Assembly: GCF_009792795.1 (NCBI RefSeq)
Contig: NZ_VKHQ01000003.1
Location: 549,601 to 613,600 of the forward strand
Origin: Cognatiluteimonas profundi
Lineage (GTDB): Bacteria > Pseudomonadota > Gammaproteobacteria > Xanthomonadales > Xanthomonadaceae
DNA: 64,000 nt
Reading direction: 5' to 3'
Translations under genes and position numbers: made by a program
Notes under the pieces: generated by a model
Database searches by the model: none
Told to the model about the DNA's origin: nothing
What the model saw: only the letters and a program-made list of their open reading frames with translations
In this document: in pieces, positions 28,866-38,196 of the stretch
Layout: each line of letters starts with the position of its first letter
Numbering within the stretch: the first letter of the stretch is position 1

Positions 28866-30356
28866 CTAGGGACTTCCGCCACCCGGCGTGCCCGAGAAGC
28901 TGCCAGCCGCATCGGCACGCGCCGCGTACAGCGTTCCCGGGGGTGGCTGGCGCCGGAAATAGCTGTTGACGCCGTCCAGCACCGCACGCGCGAGTTGCGC
29001 CTGCTGGGCGGGATCGTTCAGCCGGCGCTCTTCGGACGGATTGGTGATGAAGGCCGTTTCAACCAGCAGCGAGGGAACATCCGGCGACCGGAGCACGACG
29101 AAGTTCGCGCGCTCGATCTCCTGCTTGTGGGTCTTGCCGAGCCGCTTGAGGCCACCCAGCACCTGGTTGGCGGTGTCCTCGGACGCCTGCATCGTTGCGC
29201 TTTGCGACAGATCGAGCAGCACCGACGCCAGCGTGTCGTCCTTGTCCTGCAGCTTCACGCCACCGACCAGGTCGGCCGCGTTCTCCTGGGTGGCCAGCCA
29301 ACGGGCCGCCTGCGATGACGCCCCGCGCTGCGACAGCACGAAAACCGACGAACCGCTGGCATCCGGACTGGGAGATGCGTCCGCATGGATCGACACGAAC
29401 AGGTCCGCACGCGCGGAACGCGCACGCTGGTAGCGCTGGGTCAGCGGCACGAAGACGTCCGCGTCGCGAATGAGGAATGCCTTGAGCCCGGGCGTCGCGT
29501 TGACCTGTCGTGCAAGCTCGCGCGCAATGGCCAGGGTGATCATCTTTTCACGGCTGCCGCCCGGTCCACGCGCTCCCGGATCCTGGCCGCCATGTCCGGC
29601 ATCGATCGCGATGATCAACGGGCGCAGGCCGGCACGCCGCATGACGTCCTGCATCGTCTTGACGGGTGCACCGTCGGGAGCCCGCGTCGTCGCAACGTCC
29701 GGTATTACCGCCGGTCGACCGGTCGCCACGCGCGTCGGGACACCGGTGGCGACTGTGCCGGGGGAAGCCTGGACGGACGGCGCGGTGCTGCTGGCGACGA
29801 TGTCGTCCCGCGCCGCGGCCCCGGACGCTGCTGGCTCGGCGATGCGAGGCTGCACGGTCGCGAAGCCTTCAATGCGTGCGGCAGCCGTTGGTGGCGGCGT
29901 CATTCCTGTCGCCACAGCTGCGGTTTGCTGCACGGGGCCCGCTGCCAGGTTGCCGTCACCGGGCCATTCCAGGACCAGTCGCGGTCCGGTGGCGCCCGGC
30001 TCGAAATGGGGGTGCATCGCGCTGACCGGCGCCGCCAGGTCGAAGACGACCCGGGTGGTGCCGGGGACCGGCTGGCCGCTGCGAACCTGGCGCACGAGGC
30101 CAGTGCCTGCGGGCATCCGCAATCCGGGGCGTTGGCGCGAACCCGGCAGGTCGACGACCAGCCGGTCGGGGTTGGCGAGCGTGATGAGCTGGAAACCGGA
30201 TTCCCGGTCGAACGCGAGTTCCGCGCGGGTTCCGGCCGGACCGGTGCTCAGCTCCAGGTCCTTCAGCTCGCCGGCACGCGCGAGGTTCCAGCAGACGGCG
30301 GCGATCAGCGCCATGCCGAGCAGGAATTGCTGGAAGCTTGCCCCCTTGGTGCGCAT
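28866..30356 (-). CDS. amiB: N-acetylmuramoyl-L-alanine amidase with AMIN domain
   Basis: A 496-residue periplasmic amidase that cuts the stem peptide from septal murein. An N-terminal signal (about 1-28) precedes an AMIN domain (about 30-130), an Ala/Pro-rich linker, then Amidase_3 (about 248-470) with zinc ligands in IDAGHGGQDPGA, a Glu shortly after and FVSIHADA. VETAFITNPSEE holds the catalytic Glu. There is no LysM repeat, unlike E. coli AmiB. The symbol rests on the conserved tsaE-amiB-mutL order; it could equally be named AmiC. Confidence 0.92.
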   Translation of the reverse strand: MRTKGASFQQFLLGMALIAAVCWNLARAGELKDLELSTGPAGTRAELAFDRESGFQLITLANPDRLVVDLPGSRQRPGLRMPAGTGLVRQVRSGQPVPGTTRVVFDLAAPVSAMHPHFEPGATGPRLVLEWPGDGNLAAGPVQQTAAVATGMTPPPTAAARIEGFATVQPRIAEPAASGAAARDDIVASSTAPSVQASPGTVATGVPTRVATGRPAVIPDVATTRAPDGAPVKTMQDVMRRAGLRPLIIAIDAGHGGQDPGARGPGGSREKMITLAIARELARQVNATPGLKAFLIRDADVFVPLTQRYQRARSARADLFVSIHADASPSPDASGSSVFVLSQRGASSQAARWLATQENAADLVGGVKLQDKDDTLASVLLDLSQSATMQASEDTANQVLGGLKRLGKTHKQEIERANFVVLRSPDVPSLLVETAFITNPSEERRLNDPAQQAQLARAVLDGVNSYFRRQPPPGTLYAARADAAGSFSGTPGGGSP

Positions 30357-30404
30357 GGCCCCGATTCAAGCACCAAGAGTCGAGCTTTGCAAGCCTCTTT
30401 TCCC

Positions 30405-30920
30405 TTATTTATCCGTGGGCTGTGGCGTGTTCCTGTCGTCGGGAGGGAGGAAGGGTTCGCAAACCCCATTTTCTTCCACCCGCTCCAGCCACGCAGCGCC
30501 GACCGGCGACCCCTCCCGCAGCTCGGCCTGGCGACCCTCGCCGGCAAGCTCCAGGAAGACATGCAGATCCGCTTCCGGGAGCGCATGCCCTCCCCGCTCC
30601 GGCCATTCCACCAGCCACAGGGAGGCGTTGGCGTCGTCCAGGGCGAGGAACTCCAGCTCCCCGGGGGCACCGATGCGATAGAGGTCCAGGTGCAGGGCCA
30701 TCCTGTCGCCATCCAGCGGGTAATGCTCGACCAGGGTGTAGGTCGGGCTGCGGATTGCGCCGGTCACCCCGAGTTCGCGCAACCAGGCGCGCGCCAACGT
30801 CGACTTCCCGGCGCCCAGGTCGCCATGCAGGTAGACGATGGCGCGGTCGGGTTGCGTGCGCGACAGCAAGCCGCCAAGCGCATCGGTCGCACGCGCATCG
30901 CGCAGGTGAAAAGTCGTCAT
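30405..30920 (-). CDS. tsaE: tRNA t6A biosynthesis ATPase TsaE
   Basis: A 171-residue P-loop protein needed with TsaB, TsaC and TsaD for threonylcarbamoyl-adenosine at position 37 of tRNA. Walker A is HGDLGAGKST, and SPTYTLVEHYPL and HLDLYRI follow in order. The ATG overlaps the nnr stop by four bases (ATGA). The protein has an extra C-terminal tail of about 20 residues. Confidence 0.94.
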   Translation of the reverse strand: MTTFHLRDARATDALGGLLSRTQPDRAIVYLHGDLGAGKSTLARAWLRELGVTGAIRSPTYTLVEHYPLDGDRMALHLDLYRIGAPGELEFLALDDANASLWLVEWPERGGHALPEADLHVFLELAGEGRQAELREGSPVGAAWLERVEENGVCEPFLPPDDRNTPQPTDK

Positions 30921-32392
30921 GACACGCCACGCTGCGGGTTGGAGACATCGCGCAGGCAACACAACAGGTCCGATGGCAACAGGCCGCGCTGGCCACCGCT
31001 TGCGGCGGCAACGTCACCGGCCACCGCGTGCAACAACGCGCCACAGCACGCGGCGTCGAACGCATCGAGCCCCTGCGCGCGCAAGGCGGCGATGACGCCG
31101 GTCAGCAGGTCGCCCATGCCGCCCACCGCCATTCCAGGATTGCCGGCAGCGATGACGCACGGTGCCTGTCCTGGCGCCGCGATGATCGTGCCGGCGCCCT
31201 TCAGCACGATGACGCAGTGGTGGCGCTCGACCAATGCGCTGGCCGCGGAAAAACGGTCGGCTTGCACTGCAGCCACGTCGATGCCGAGCAGTCGGCCCGC
31301 TTCGCCGGGATGCGGTGTCAGGATCGTGCCGGCTGCCAGTTGTCGTGGCGAGGCGGCGAGCAGGTTCAATGCATCCGCATCCATCACAAGCGGCTTGCCG
31401 GAAGACAGCGCTGCATCCAACAACGCACTGCCCCACGCCTGCGTGCCGAGTCCAGGGCCGATGGCGAGCACGCTCGCCGCTGCAGCCATCCCGTGCAGTG
31501 CGTCGGCATCTTCCACCGCAGCGACCATTGCCTCCGGACGACGTGCGAGCAGCGCGGAAACGGTCGTGGCCTGCGTTGCAACGCTGACCAGCCCCGCACC
31601 GGCGCGTAGCGCGGCTTCCGCGCATAGGATGATGGCACCGCCATGCCCGCTGTCGCCGCCAATGCACAACACATGTCCGAAGTCGCCCTTGTGCGTGTCG
31701 AGCGCACGCGGCTTCAACCAGTGCTGCAGGGACGCCGCGGGCAATGCATATGCGGATGGTGGAAAGGCGTCGAGCTGGACACCGAGGTCGGCAACGTCAG
31801 CTGCGCCGCGATGATCCAGCGCGGCTCCCGTCGCCAGTCCACGATGCGCCGCAATGAATTGCAGCGTCGAATCGGCACGGACGGCCTTGCCCGGCACGTT
31901 GCCGGAATCCGCATCCACGCCGCTGGGGACGTCGAGCGAGAACACGATGCAACCGCTCGCGTTGATGGCGTCGATCAAGCGCGCCGATGCGGCATCGGGC
32001 GCATGGCGCAAGCCGATTCCGAACAATGCATCGACGAGAACGTCCACGCCTGGCAGCGTGCCGTCGAAATCCGAGCAGGTCCCGCCTGCGGCGATGAACT
32101 GCGCGCACGCCTGCCGCGCTTCGTCGGATGCCGGCGCAGCCAGTCGGACGACAGCCACGGCACGACCGCTCAGCAGTGCCTGCGTCGCCAGCGCGTAGCC
32201 GTCTCCACCGTTGTTGCCGGCCCCACAGACCACCAGGATGCGCTGCGCTTGCGGCCACGACGCCAGCAGGTGGCGCCACCCCGCCTCGCCGGCCAGCTGC
32301 ATCAGGGCACCGCTGTCCCCGCTCGCCGCGCGAGCGGCAGCCTCGATGTCGCGCAGGCTTGCGTTGTCGTGGAGCGCGACGGCGTGTTGCAT
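30917..32392 (-). CDS. nnr: Bifunctional NAD(P)H-hydrate epimerase/dehydratase
   Basis: A 491-residue fusion that repairs hydrated NAD(P)H. The N-terminal YjeF epimerase domain has VVCGAGNNGGDGYALA and SLDVPSGVDADSG. The C-terminal ADP-dependent dehydratase has LTPHPGEAGRLLG and AAGNPGMAVGGMGDLLTG. It is the first gene of the nnr-tsaE-amiB-mutL run and lies divergent to queG with only 22 bases between starts. Confidence 0.95.
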   Translation of the reverse strand: MQHAVALHDNASLRDIEAAARAASGDSGALMQLAGEAGWRHLLASWPQAQRILVVCGAGNNGGDGYALATQALLSGRAVAVVRLAAPASDEARQACAQFIAAGGTCSDFDGTLPGVDVLVDALFGIGLRHAPDAASARLIDAINASGCIVFSLDVPSGVDADSGNVPGKAVRADSTLQFIAAHRGLATGAALDHRGAADVADLGVQLDAFPPSAYALPAASLQHWLKPRALDTHKGDFGHVLCIGGDSGHGGAIILCAEAALRAGAGLVSVATQATTVSALLARRPEAMVAAVEDADALHGMAAAASVLAIGPGLGTQAWGSALLDAALSSGKPLVMDADALNLLAASPRQLAAGTILTPHPGEAGRLLGIDVAAVQADRFSAASALVERHHCVIVLKGAGTIIAAPGQAPCVIAAGNPGMAVGGMGDLLTGVIAALRAQGLDAFDAACCGALLHAVAGDVAAASGGQRGLLPSDLLCCLRDVSNPQRGVS

Positions 32393-32395
32393 GAC

Positions 32396-32408
32396 GCGAT
32401 TCTATACT
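32396..32408. promoter_or_regulatory. Shared divergent -10 region of nnr and queG
   Basis: The 22-base gap holds TATACT on the plus strand (32403-32408) toward queG. On the minus strand it holds overlapping TATAGA/TAGAAT hexamers toward nnr. Both -10 boxes end 6-8 bases from the respective start codons, so both mRNAs may be leaderless. No clear -35 on either strand. Confidence 0.4.
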
Positions 32409-32414
32409 TGACCC

Positions 32415-33503
32415 GTGCAACCGACCGCCGCCGCTGCCAGCACCCCATCCGACCAGCGTGATTACGCGGCTCTCGCGCGCACGATCAGGACGATGGCGCG
32501 GGAACTTGGCTTCCAGCGCTGCGGGATCGGCGATGTCCAGCTCGATGGCGACGCGGCCCACCTGCGCGACTGGCTCGCGCAGGGCTTGCACGGATCGATG
32601 CAGTGGATGGGCCGCCATGGCGACAAGCGTTCGCGGCCCGACCTGCTGGTCCCGGGCACCGTGCGGGTCATTTCCGTCGGCATGGACTATTCCGGCAATG
32701 GAGAAGATCCCTGGGCGACGCTGTCCGATGGCGAGCGCGCCTACGTGGCGCGCTACGCACTGGGCCGCGATTACCACAAGCTGATGCGGCGGCGGCTGCA
32801 GGTACTCGCCGATGCGATCGCCGGGACGGTCGGGCCGTTCGGTCATCGCGTCTTCGTCGACTCGGCCCCGGTGCTCGAGCGGGCGCTGGCGCGCAACGCC
32901 GGCCTTGGCTGGATCGGCAAGCACACCTGCCTGATCGATCGCGACGGAGGTTCGTGGTTCTTCCTCGGCGAGATCTACGTCGACATGCCCTTGCCGGTGG
33001 ATCCTCCGGCGAGCGCCCACTGCGGCACCTGCGTGCGCTGCATCGACATCTGTCCGACGCAGGCGATCACCGCACCGTATCGATTGGACGCGCGCCGCTG
33101 CATCAGCTACCTCACCATCGAACACGACGGCGCGATCGATCCCGAACTGCGCCCCCTGATCGGCAACCGGATCTTCGGTTGCGACGATTGCCAGCTCGTC
33201 TGTCCCTGGAACAAGTTCGCCAAGACCACGGACGAACCGGATTTCCGCGCACGAAACAATCTCGACAAGGCGACGCTTGCCGAGCTTTTCGCCTGGACGG
33301 CGGACGAATTCCTGCAGCGCACGGAAGGCTCCGCGATCCGCCGCAGCGGTTACCAGCGCTGGTTGCGCAACATCGCCGTCGCACTGGGCAACGCACCAAC
33401 GACCGCAGGCGTCATGGCGGCGCTGGAATCACGCCGGGAGTCGGACGATCCCGTCGTCCGCGAACACGTGCACTGGGCGCTGGAGCGCCACGGCCGCGCC
33501 TGA
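32415..33503 (+). CDS. queG: Epoxyqueuosine reductase QueG
   Basis: A 362-residue cobalamin- and Fe-S-dependent enzyme for the last step of queuosine synthesis in tRNA. The N-terminal half is the DUF1730/cobalamin-binding part. Two 4Fe-4S motifs follow (CGTCVRCIDICPTQAI and CDDCQLVCPWNKF), then HEAT-like repeats. GTG start at 32415. Convergent with panD, leaving three bases. Confidence 0.95.
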   Translation: MQPTAAAASTPSDQRDYAALARTIRTMARELGFQRCGIGDVQLDGDAAHLRDWLAQGLHGSMQWMGRHGDKRSRPDLLVPGTVRVISVGMDYSGNGEDPWATLSDGERAYVARYALGRDYHKLMRRRLQVLADAIAGTVGPFGHRVFVDSAPVLERALARNAGLGWIGKHTCLIDRDGGSWFFLGEIYVDMPLPVDPPASAHCGTCVRCIDICPTQAITAPYRLDARRCISYLTIEHDGAIDPELRPLIGNRIFGCDDCQLVCPWNKFAKTTDEPDFRARNNLDKATLAELFAWTADEFLQRTEGSAIRRSGYQRWLRNIAVALGNAPTTAGVMAALESRRESDDPVVREHVHWALERHGRA

Positions 33504-33506
33504 GCG

Positions 33507-33887
33507 TCAGGCTGCCTGCTTGGGAATCGACAGGTTGGTGTGGGTCAGCAGGTTGTGCCTGTCGACATACACCAGCGTCGGCTTGTAGTTGGCCGCTTCG
33601 GCTTCGTCGCAGGTGCCATAGGCGCAGATGATCACCAGGTCGCCGGGTTGCGCGCGATGGGCGGCGGCACCGTTGACCGAGATGATCCCGCTGCCTTCCT
33701 CTCCGCGAATGGCGTAGGTGACGAAGCGCTGGCCGTTGTTGACGTTGAAGATGTGGACCTGCTCGTACTCGCGGATACCGGAAATATCCAGCAGGCGCCC
33801 GTCGATCGCGCACGAGCCTTCGTAGTGCAGTTCGGCGTGCGTCACCGTGGCCCGATGGATCTTGGCCTTGAGGATGTTGAGCTGCAT
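33507..33887 (-). CDS. panD: Aspartate 1-decarboxylase proenzyme
   Basis: A 126-residue pyruvoyl enzyme that makes beta-alanine for pantothenate. The self-cleavage site is G24-S25 in [10 protein letters not shown]9 and the conserved NNGQRF segment are present. It is last in pcnB-folK-panB-panC-panD, 87 bases after panC. The start [20 protein letters not shown] is the usual one; an upstream in-frame extension is not supported. Confidence 0.96.
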   Translation of the reverse strand: MQLNILKAKIHRATVTHAELHYEGSCAIDGRLLDISGIREYEQVHIFNVNNGQRFVTYAIRGEEGSGIISVNGAAAHRAQPGDLVIICAYGTCDEAEAANYKPTLVYVDRHNLLTHTNLSIPKQAA

Positions 33888-33974
33888 GGACGGGCTCCGG
33901 CCACGGCCGATCGTGAATGAGGACGGCAGTGTAGGGAGCGGTATGCGGCACTGCAACATCGCCGCTCGACCCGC

Positions 33975-34826
33975 TCAGTCCACGTCGAACTCGATGTTGT
34001 CGATCAGCCGGGTCTGGCCCAGCCGGGCTGCGACCAGCGCCACCCGGGCGCCGTTGTCACCCTCCTGGGGCTCACGCAGGTCGGGATGCCGCACCGCTGC
34101 GTAGTCGACGTCGAATCCGCGCTCCTGGAGCATCCGTGTCGCCGCCGCTTCGACGTCCGCACGGGCATCGCCCGCCGTGATCCGCGTCTTGATGTACTGC
34201 AGTGCCTGGTGGATCGTCGCCGCCACCGGCCGCTCGCCCGGCGACAGGTACTGGTTGCGTGAACTCATCGCCAGCCCGTCGGCTTCGCGCAGGGTCGGTC
34301 CGGCCACGATCTCGATGGGGAAGGACAGATCGCCCACCAGGTAGCGGATGACGGCCAGCTGCTGGTAGTCCTTGCGTCCGAAGACCGCCGCGTCCGGCTG
34401 CACCTGGTTGAACAACCGCGACACCACCGTCGCCACGCCATCGAAGTGGCCGGGGCGATGGGCGCCTTCGAGCAGCTCGGTGATGACCGGCACATGCACC
34501 TGGACCGTGGCCTGCGCACCGTGCGGGTACATCGTTTCCACCGACGGCATCCACAGCAGGTCGCAACCGGCTGCCTGCAGCCCGCTGGCATCCGCTTCGG
34601 GCGTCCGTGGATAGCGGCCGAAATCCTCACCGGGCCCGAACTGCGTCGGATTGACGAACACGCTGGCGACGACGCGGTCGGCGTGCCGTCGCGCGAGCTC
34701 GACCAGCGAATGATGACCGGCGTGCAGGTTGCCCATGGTCGGGACGAAGCCGATCCGCATGCCGCCGCGTTTCCATTCGCCGATCCTCGCGCGCAGCGCC
34801 GCGAGTTCGCTGACGATCGCAATCAT
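33975..34826 (-). CDS. panC: Pantothenate synthetase
   Basis: A 283-residue ATP-dependent ligase joining pantoate and beta-alanine, the same length as the E. coli enzyme. Conserved segments are [14 protein letters not shown] (the HxGH site), [18 protein letters not shown] and SSRNQYLS. Its ATG overlaps the panB stop by four bases, so the genes are coupled. Confidence 0.96.
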   Translation of the reverse strand: MIAIVSELAALRARIGEWKRGGMRIGFVPTMGNLHAGHHSLVELARRHADRVVASVFVNPTQFGPGEDFGRYPRTPEADASGLQAAGCDLLWMPSVETMYPHGAQATVQVHVPVITELLEGAHRPGHFDGVATVVSRLFNQVQPDAAVFGRKDYQQLAVIRYLVGDLSFPIEIVAGPTLREADGLAMSSRNQYLSPGERPVAATIHQALQYIKTRITAGDARADVEAAATRMLQERGFDVDYAAVRHPDLREPQEGDNGARVALVAARLGQTRLIDNIEFDVD

Positions 34827-35641
34827 CCGTAGCTGTGTTCCGCATCGGGAAAGCTGCCGTCGCGCACCGCTTCGGCGAACGCAGCGACCGCAGCGGCGAT
34901 CGATCCGCCATCGGCGAGGAAATCCTTCACGAACTTCGGACGACGATGACCGCTGTTGATGCCGAGCAGATCGTGCAGGACCAGCACCTGGCCATCGCAT
35001 TGCGCGCCGGCGCCGATGCCGATGGTCGGGATGCTGGACGCCGCCGTGATCGCGGCGGCCAGTGGCGACGGAACGCATTCGAGCACCAGCAGCGATGCGC
35101 CCGCCTCGGCAACGGCAACGGCGTCGTCGCGCAGCGTGGCGGCGGCACGCTCGTCGCGGCCCTGGACCTTGTAACCGCCCAGTCGCAGCACCGACTGCGG
35201 CGTCAGGCCGAGGTGCGCGCACACGGGAATCTCGCGCTCGACCAGGAAGCGGATCACGTCGAGCTTGAATCCGGCGCCCTCGAGCTTGACCATCCCGGCG
35301 CCCGCCTGCAGGCAGCGCACCGCGGCGTCGAGCGCCCGCTCCGGGCTTGCGTCGGCCTGGAATGGCAGGTCGGCAACCAGCAGCGCCGTGGAGACGCCCC
35401 GGGCCGCGCAGGCGGTGTGGTAGACGATGTCGTCGACGCTGACCGGCAACGTGCTCTGGTGGCCTTGCACGACCATGCCAAGGGAGTCGCCGACCAGGAT
35501 GAGGTCCACGCCGTTGTCGTCGAGCGCGCGCGCGAAGCTGGCGTCGTAGGCCGTCAACATCACCAGCTTGCGGCCTTCGCGCCTGGCGTCGGCAAGCATC
35601 GGCACGGTCCAGGCCTTGCGGGCGGGGCGATCGGCGTACAT
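34823..35641 (-). CDS. panB: 3-methyl-2-oxobutanoate hydroxymethyltransferase
   Basis: A 272-residue enzyme that adds a hydroxymethyl group from methylene-tetrahydrofolate to ketoisovalerate. Landmarks are [43 protein letters not shown] and [14 protein letters not shown]. It lies 39 bases after folK and overlaps panC. Confidence 0.96.
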   Translation of the reverse strand: MYADRPARKAWTVPMLADARREGRKLVMLTAYDASFARALDDNGVDLILVGDSLGMVVQGHQSTLPVSVDDIVYHTACAARGVSTALLVADLPFQADASPERALDAAVRCLQAGAGMVKLEGAGFKLDVIRFLVEREIPVCAHLGLTPQSVLRLGGYKVQGRDERAAATLRDDAVAVAEAGASLLVLECVPSPLAAAITAASSIPTIGIGAGAQCDGQVLVLHDLLGINSGHRRPKFVKDFLADGGSIAAAVAAFAEAVRDGSFPDAEHSYG

Positions 35642-35680
35642 GCGGCTCCAGCGAAGGCGCGAGGCCCGGGTTGCGGGCCG

Positions 35681-36169
35681 CTAGCCTACGACTTCGACAC
35701 CCCCGGAAGCCAGCGCGGCCAGCGCGTCACGCGCGCTTCCCACGCCGGGAATCGATGCCTGCGGGTCCAGCTCGAGCAAGGGCACCAGCATGAACGCACG
35801 CTCGTGCAGCTGCGGATGCGGAACGCGCAAGCCCGGAACGTCGATGATCCGGTCGCCATACAGCAGCAGGTCCAGGTCGAGGCTGCGCGGACCCCATCGC
35901 TCCTGGCGCTCACGTCCGAATGCCCGTTCGATCCCGAGCATCCCGTCCAGCAATGCCGGGGCGTCGAGGCTGGTTTCGAGCAGTGCGACCGCATTGATGA
36001 AGTCCGCCTGCGCAACCGGTCCCCAGGCGGGGCTGCGATAGAGCTGCGAGGATCGCAGCAAGCGCGTATCGGGAAGCTTGTCGAGCGCGACGATGGCAGC
36101 GCGCAGTATCGCCACCGGATCGCCGGTATTGCCGCCCAGGCCGACCCAGGCGCGCATGGCATCGCTCAT
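35681..36169 (-). CDS. folK: 2-amino-4-hydroxy-6-hydroxymethyldihydropteridine pyrophosphokinase
   Basis: A 162-residue folate enzyme that transfers pyrophosphate from ATP to the pterin. Signatures are WVGLGGNTGDP, SQLYRSPAWG, FINAVALLET and RWGPRSLDLDLLLYG. ATG at 36169 overlaps the pcnB stop (ATGA); a second in-frame ATG at 36157 is possible but lacks the coupling. Confidence 0.95.
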   Translation of the reverse strand: MSDAMRAWVGLGGNTGDPVAILRAAIVALDKLPDTRLLRSSQLYRSPAWGPVAQADFINAVALLETSLDAPALLDGMLGIERAFGRERQERWGPRSLDLDLLLYGDRIIDVPGLRVPHPQLHERAFMLVPLLELDPQASIPGVGSARDALAALASGGVEVVG

Positions 36170-37536
36170 TCCGAAGCGACGGGACGGCGGCGACGGCGAC
36201 GTCGCTTCTTCGGCGCGGCATCGTCGCTGGATGCATCGTCCTCGCCTTCGACCACCGGCAGTTCGCCTTCGCCGCCGGGCCCGGGTGCCATCGCCTGCGC
36301 GTCCTGCCAGAAGCTGACTTCCTCGGCGTGCTCGTTGGATGCGAACTGACGCAGCACCAGGAAGTCGAACGCGGCGCGAAATCGCGGGTGCGCCAGCAGG
36401 CGCGACACGCGCTTGGGCTGGCGTTGCGACAAGCGCGACTGCAACAGCCAGATTTCCTGCATCGGCAGCGAAAAACGCCGCGGCAGCGCGATCACCGACA
36501 GCTGGTGCAGGGTGACCCTGTCGGCGGCGCGGCGCTGCGCCTCGGCGGCGTGCATGCCCTGCGCCTGCAGCGACATGAGCGTGCGGCAATACGCCGGCCA
36601 CAGCAGCAATGCGAAGAGGAACGCGGGCGATACCGGCTCGTCGTTGGCGACGCGCACGTCGGTACCGCGCAATCCCTCGAGCAGCATCCGCCGCAGCGCG
36701 CCACTGCGATTGGATGCGAGGGCGGCTGCCGTTTCCGGCAGCAGGACGCGCAACAGGCCGTGCTGCTCCAGGCCGAGGAAACTTTCAACGGCATGCCCGG
36801 ACAGGAACAGCTTCAGGCATTCCTCGAACAAGCGCGCCGACGCGGACTCGCCCAGCAGCGGCGCCAGGTCTGCAATGGGCGCGGCGGTCGCAGGCTCGAT
36901 CGTGAAGCCCAGCTTGGCCGCCAGGCGGATGGCGCGCAGCATGCGCACGGGATCTTCGCGATACCGCTGCTCGGGATCGCCGATCAGGCGCAGCAGGCCG
37001 TTGCGCACGTCCTCGAAGCCGCCGGTGTAATCGAGGACGGAGAAGTCGTCGATCGCGTAATACAGCGCATTGGCGGTGAAGTCGCGCCGGATGGCGTCGT
37101 CCTCGATGGAGCCGTACACGTTGTCGCGGACCAGGCGACCGCCTTCGTGGAGTTCGCGGTCGCCGCTGCCGTCGTCGACGTTGGCGCGGAACGTCGCCAC
37201 CTCGATGATCTCGCGGCCGAACACCACGTGCGCCAGCCGGAAGCGTCGCCCGATCAGGCGCGAGTTGCGGAACAGGTGTCGCACCTCTTCCGGCGTCGCG
37301 CTGGTGGCGATGTCGAAATCCTTGGGATGGCCGCCAACCAGCAGGTCGCGCACCGCGCCGCCAACCAGGTACGCGGAGAACCCCGCATCGCGCAGCCGGT
37401 ACAGCACGCGCAAGGCGTTGGGACTGATGTCCTTGCGCGAGATCGGATGCGAGTCGCGCGCGATGGTTCGCAGCGCTGTCGCTTGTCCGTCGACAGGCAA
37501 TCCGTGGTCGGTCGATTCGTCAGGATGGATGGGCAT
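36166..37536 (-). CDS. pcnB: Poly(A) polymerase I
   Basis: A 456-residue nucleotidyltransferase that adds poly(A) tails that promote RNA decay. The catalytic motif LVGGAVRDLLVGGHPKDFDIATSATPEEV holds the two metal-binding Asp (DFD). The C-terminus is strongly basic (KKRRRRRRRP), as in PcnB. MPIHPDE at 37536 is taken as the start; the open frame upstream runs into the tRNA-Glu leader. It heads the folK-panBCD run. Confidence 0.93.
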   Translation of the reverse strand: MPIHPDESTDHGLPVDGQATALRTIARDSHPISRKDISPNALRVLYRLRDAGFSAYLVGGAVRDLLVGGHPKDFDIATSATPEEVRHLFRNSRLIGRRFRLAHVVFGREIIEVATFRANVDDGSGDRELHEGGRLVRDNVYGSIEDDAIRRDFTANALYYAIDDFSVLDYTGGFEDVRNGLLRLIGDPEQRYREDPVRMLRAIRLAAKLGFTIEPATAAPIADLAPLLGESASARLFEECLKLFLSGHAVESFLGLEQHGLLRVLLPETAAALASNRSGALRRMLLEGLRGTDVRVANDEPVSPAFLFALLLWPAYCRTLMSLQAQGMHAAEAQRRAADRVTLHQLSVIALPRRFSLPMQEIWLLQSRLSQRQPKRVSRLLAHPRFRAAFDFLVLRQFASNEHAEEVSFWQDAQAMAPGPGGEGELPVVEGEDDASSDDAAPKKRRRRRRRPVASE

Positions 37537-37582
37537 TGAGGGCGGCGCGGCCGCAAAGTTAAGCCAGGAGGCGGGATTCGCG

Positions 37583-37611
37583 TTGCCTGCGGCAAACGCG
37601 GCCCATATACT
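37583..37611 (+). promoter_or_regulatory. Sigma-70-like promoter for tRNA-Glu
   Basis: TTGCCT (37583-37588), a 17-base spacer and TATACT (37606-37611) form a good sigma-70 promoter. Transcription would start near 37618, leaving a leader of about 77 bases before the tRNA. Confidence 0.7.
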
Positions 37612-37645
37612 AGCAAGCCTCGTGCTGCAGTCCCCGGGCACAAGG

Positions 37646-37687
37646 GCCGGTTGTCCAGCCGGCAGGCTTCGGAGTTTGCTCCGGGCC
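37646..37687 (+). other. Two hairpins in the tRNA-Glu leader
   Basis: One hairpin at 37646-37663 has a 7-bp stem including a G-T pair and a GTCC loop. A second at 37670-37683 has CGGAG and CTCCG around TTTG and can extend outward with GGC/GCC (37665-37667, 37685-37687). No T-run follows, so they are not terminators; they may guide tRNA processing. Confidence 0.4.
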
Positions 37688-37694
37688 AACCCCC

Positions 37695-37770
37695 GCTCCC
37701 TTCGTCTAGAGGCCCAGGACGTGGCCCTCTCAAGGCTAAAACACGGGTTCGAATCCCGTAGGGAGCACCA
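37695..37770 (+). tRNA. tRNA-Glu (anticodon CTC)
   Basis: A 76-base tRNA with encoded CCA. The acceptor stem GCTCCCT/AGGGAGC is perfect, the anticodon loop CTCTCAA gives CTC, which reads GAG, and the T loop is TTCGAAT. The GTCTAGAGGCCCAGGAC D-arm is typical of tRNA-Glu. Confidence 0.95.
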
Positions 37771-37791
37771 TTTTCCAGTGCGCCCCGACGA

Positions 37792-37820
37792 GCCCGGTCC
37801 TGACCGGGCTTTTCATTTTT
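37792..37820 (+). terminator. Rho-independent terminator after tRNA-Glu
   Basis: GCCCGGTC and GACCGGGC pair around two bases, followed by TTTTCATTTTT. It ends the tRNA-Glu transcript 22 bases after the CCA. Confidence 0.85.
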
Positions 37821-37872
37821 GCGCATCATCCAACTCGCTAGACTATGCGGGCCAGGTCGCCGGAATATCGTC

Positions 37873-38196
37873 ATGCCATTCGTCGTCACCGAGAACTGCA
37901 TCAAGTGCAAATACACCGATTGCGTCGAGGTGTGCCCGGTCGACTGCTTCCACGAAGGCCCGAACTTCCTCGTCATCGATCCGGACGAGTGCATCGACTG
38001 CACCTTGTGCGAGCCGGAATGCCCCATCAACGCGATCTATCCCGAGGATGACGTGCCTGCCGGCCAGGAGGCCTTCGTTGCCCTGAATGCCGAACTGGCG
38101 AAAGCCTGGCCCGTCCTGACCATCCGCAAGGATGGCTTGCCCGATGCCAAGCAATGGGAAGGCAAGCCCGACAAGCTGTCCCTGCTCAAGCGCTAG
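37873..38196 (+). CDS. fdxA: 7Fe ferredoxin (FdxA type)
   Basis: A 107-residue ferredoxin with a 3Fe-4S and a 4Fe-4S cluster, as in Azotobacter FdI. Cysteines fall at 9, 12, 17, 21, 25, 40, 43, 46 and 50 ([17 protein letters not shown] and [12 protein letters not shown]). The C-terminal extension is usual. The stop TAG is part of a CTAG whose other strand is the stop of the convergent lipoprotein gene. Confidence 0.93.
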   Translation: MPFVVTENCIKCKYTDCVEVCPVDCFHEGPNFLVIDPDECIDCTLCEPECPINAIYPEDDVPAGQEAFVALNAELAKAWPVLTIRKDGLPDAKQWEGKPDKLSLLKR

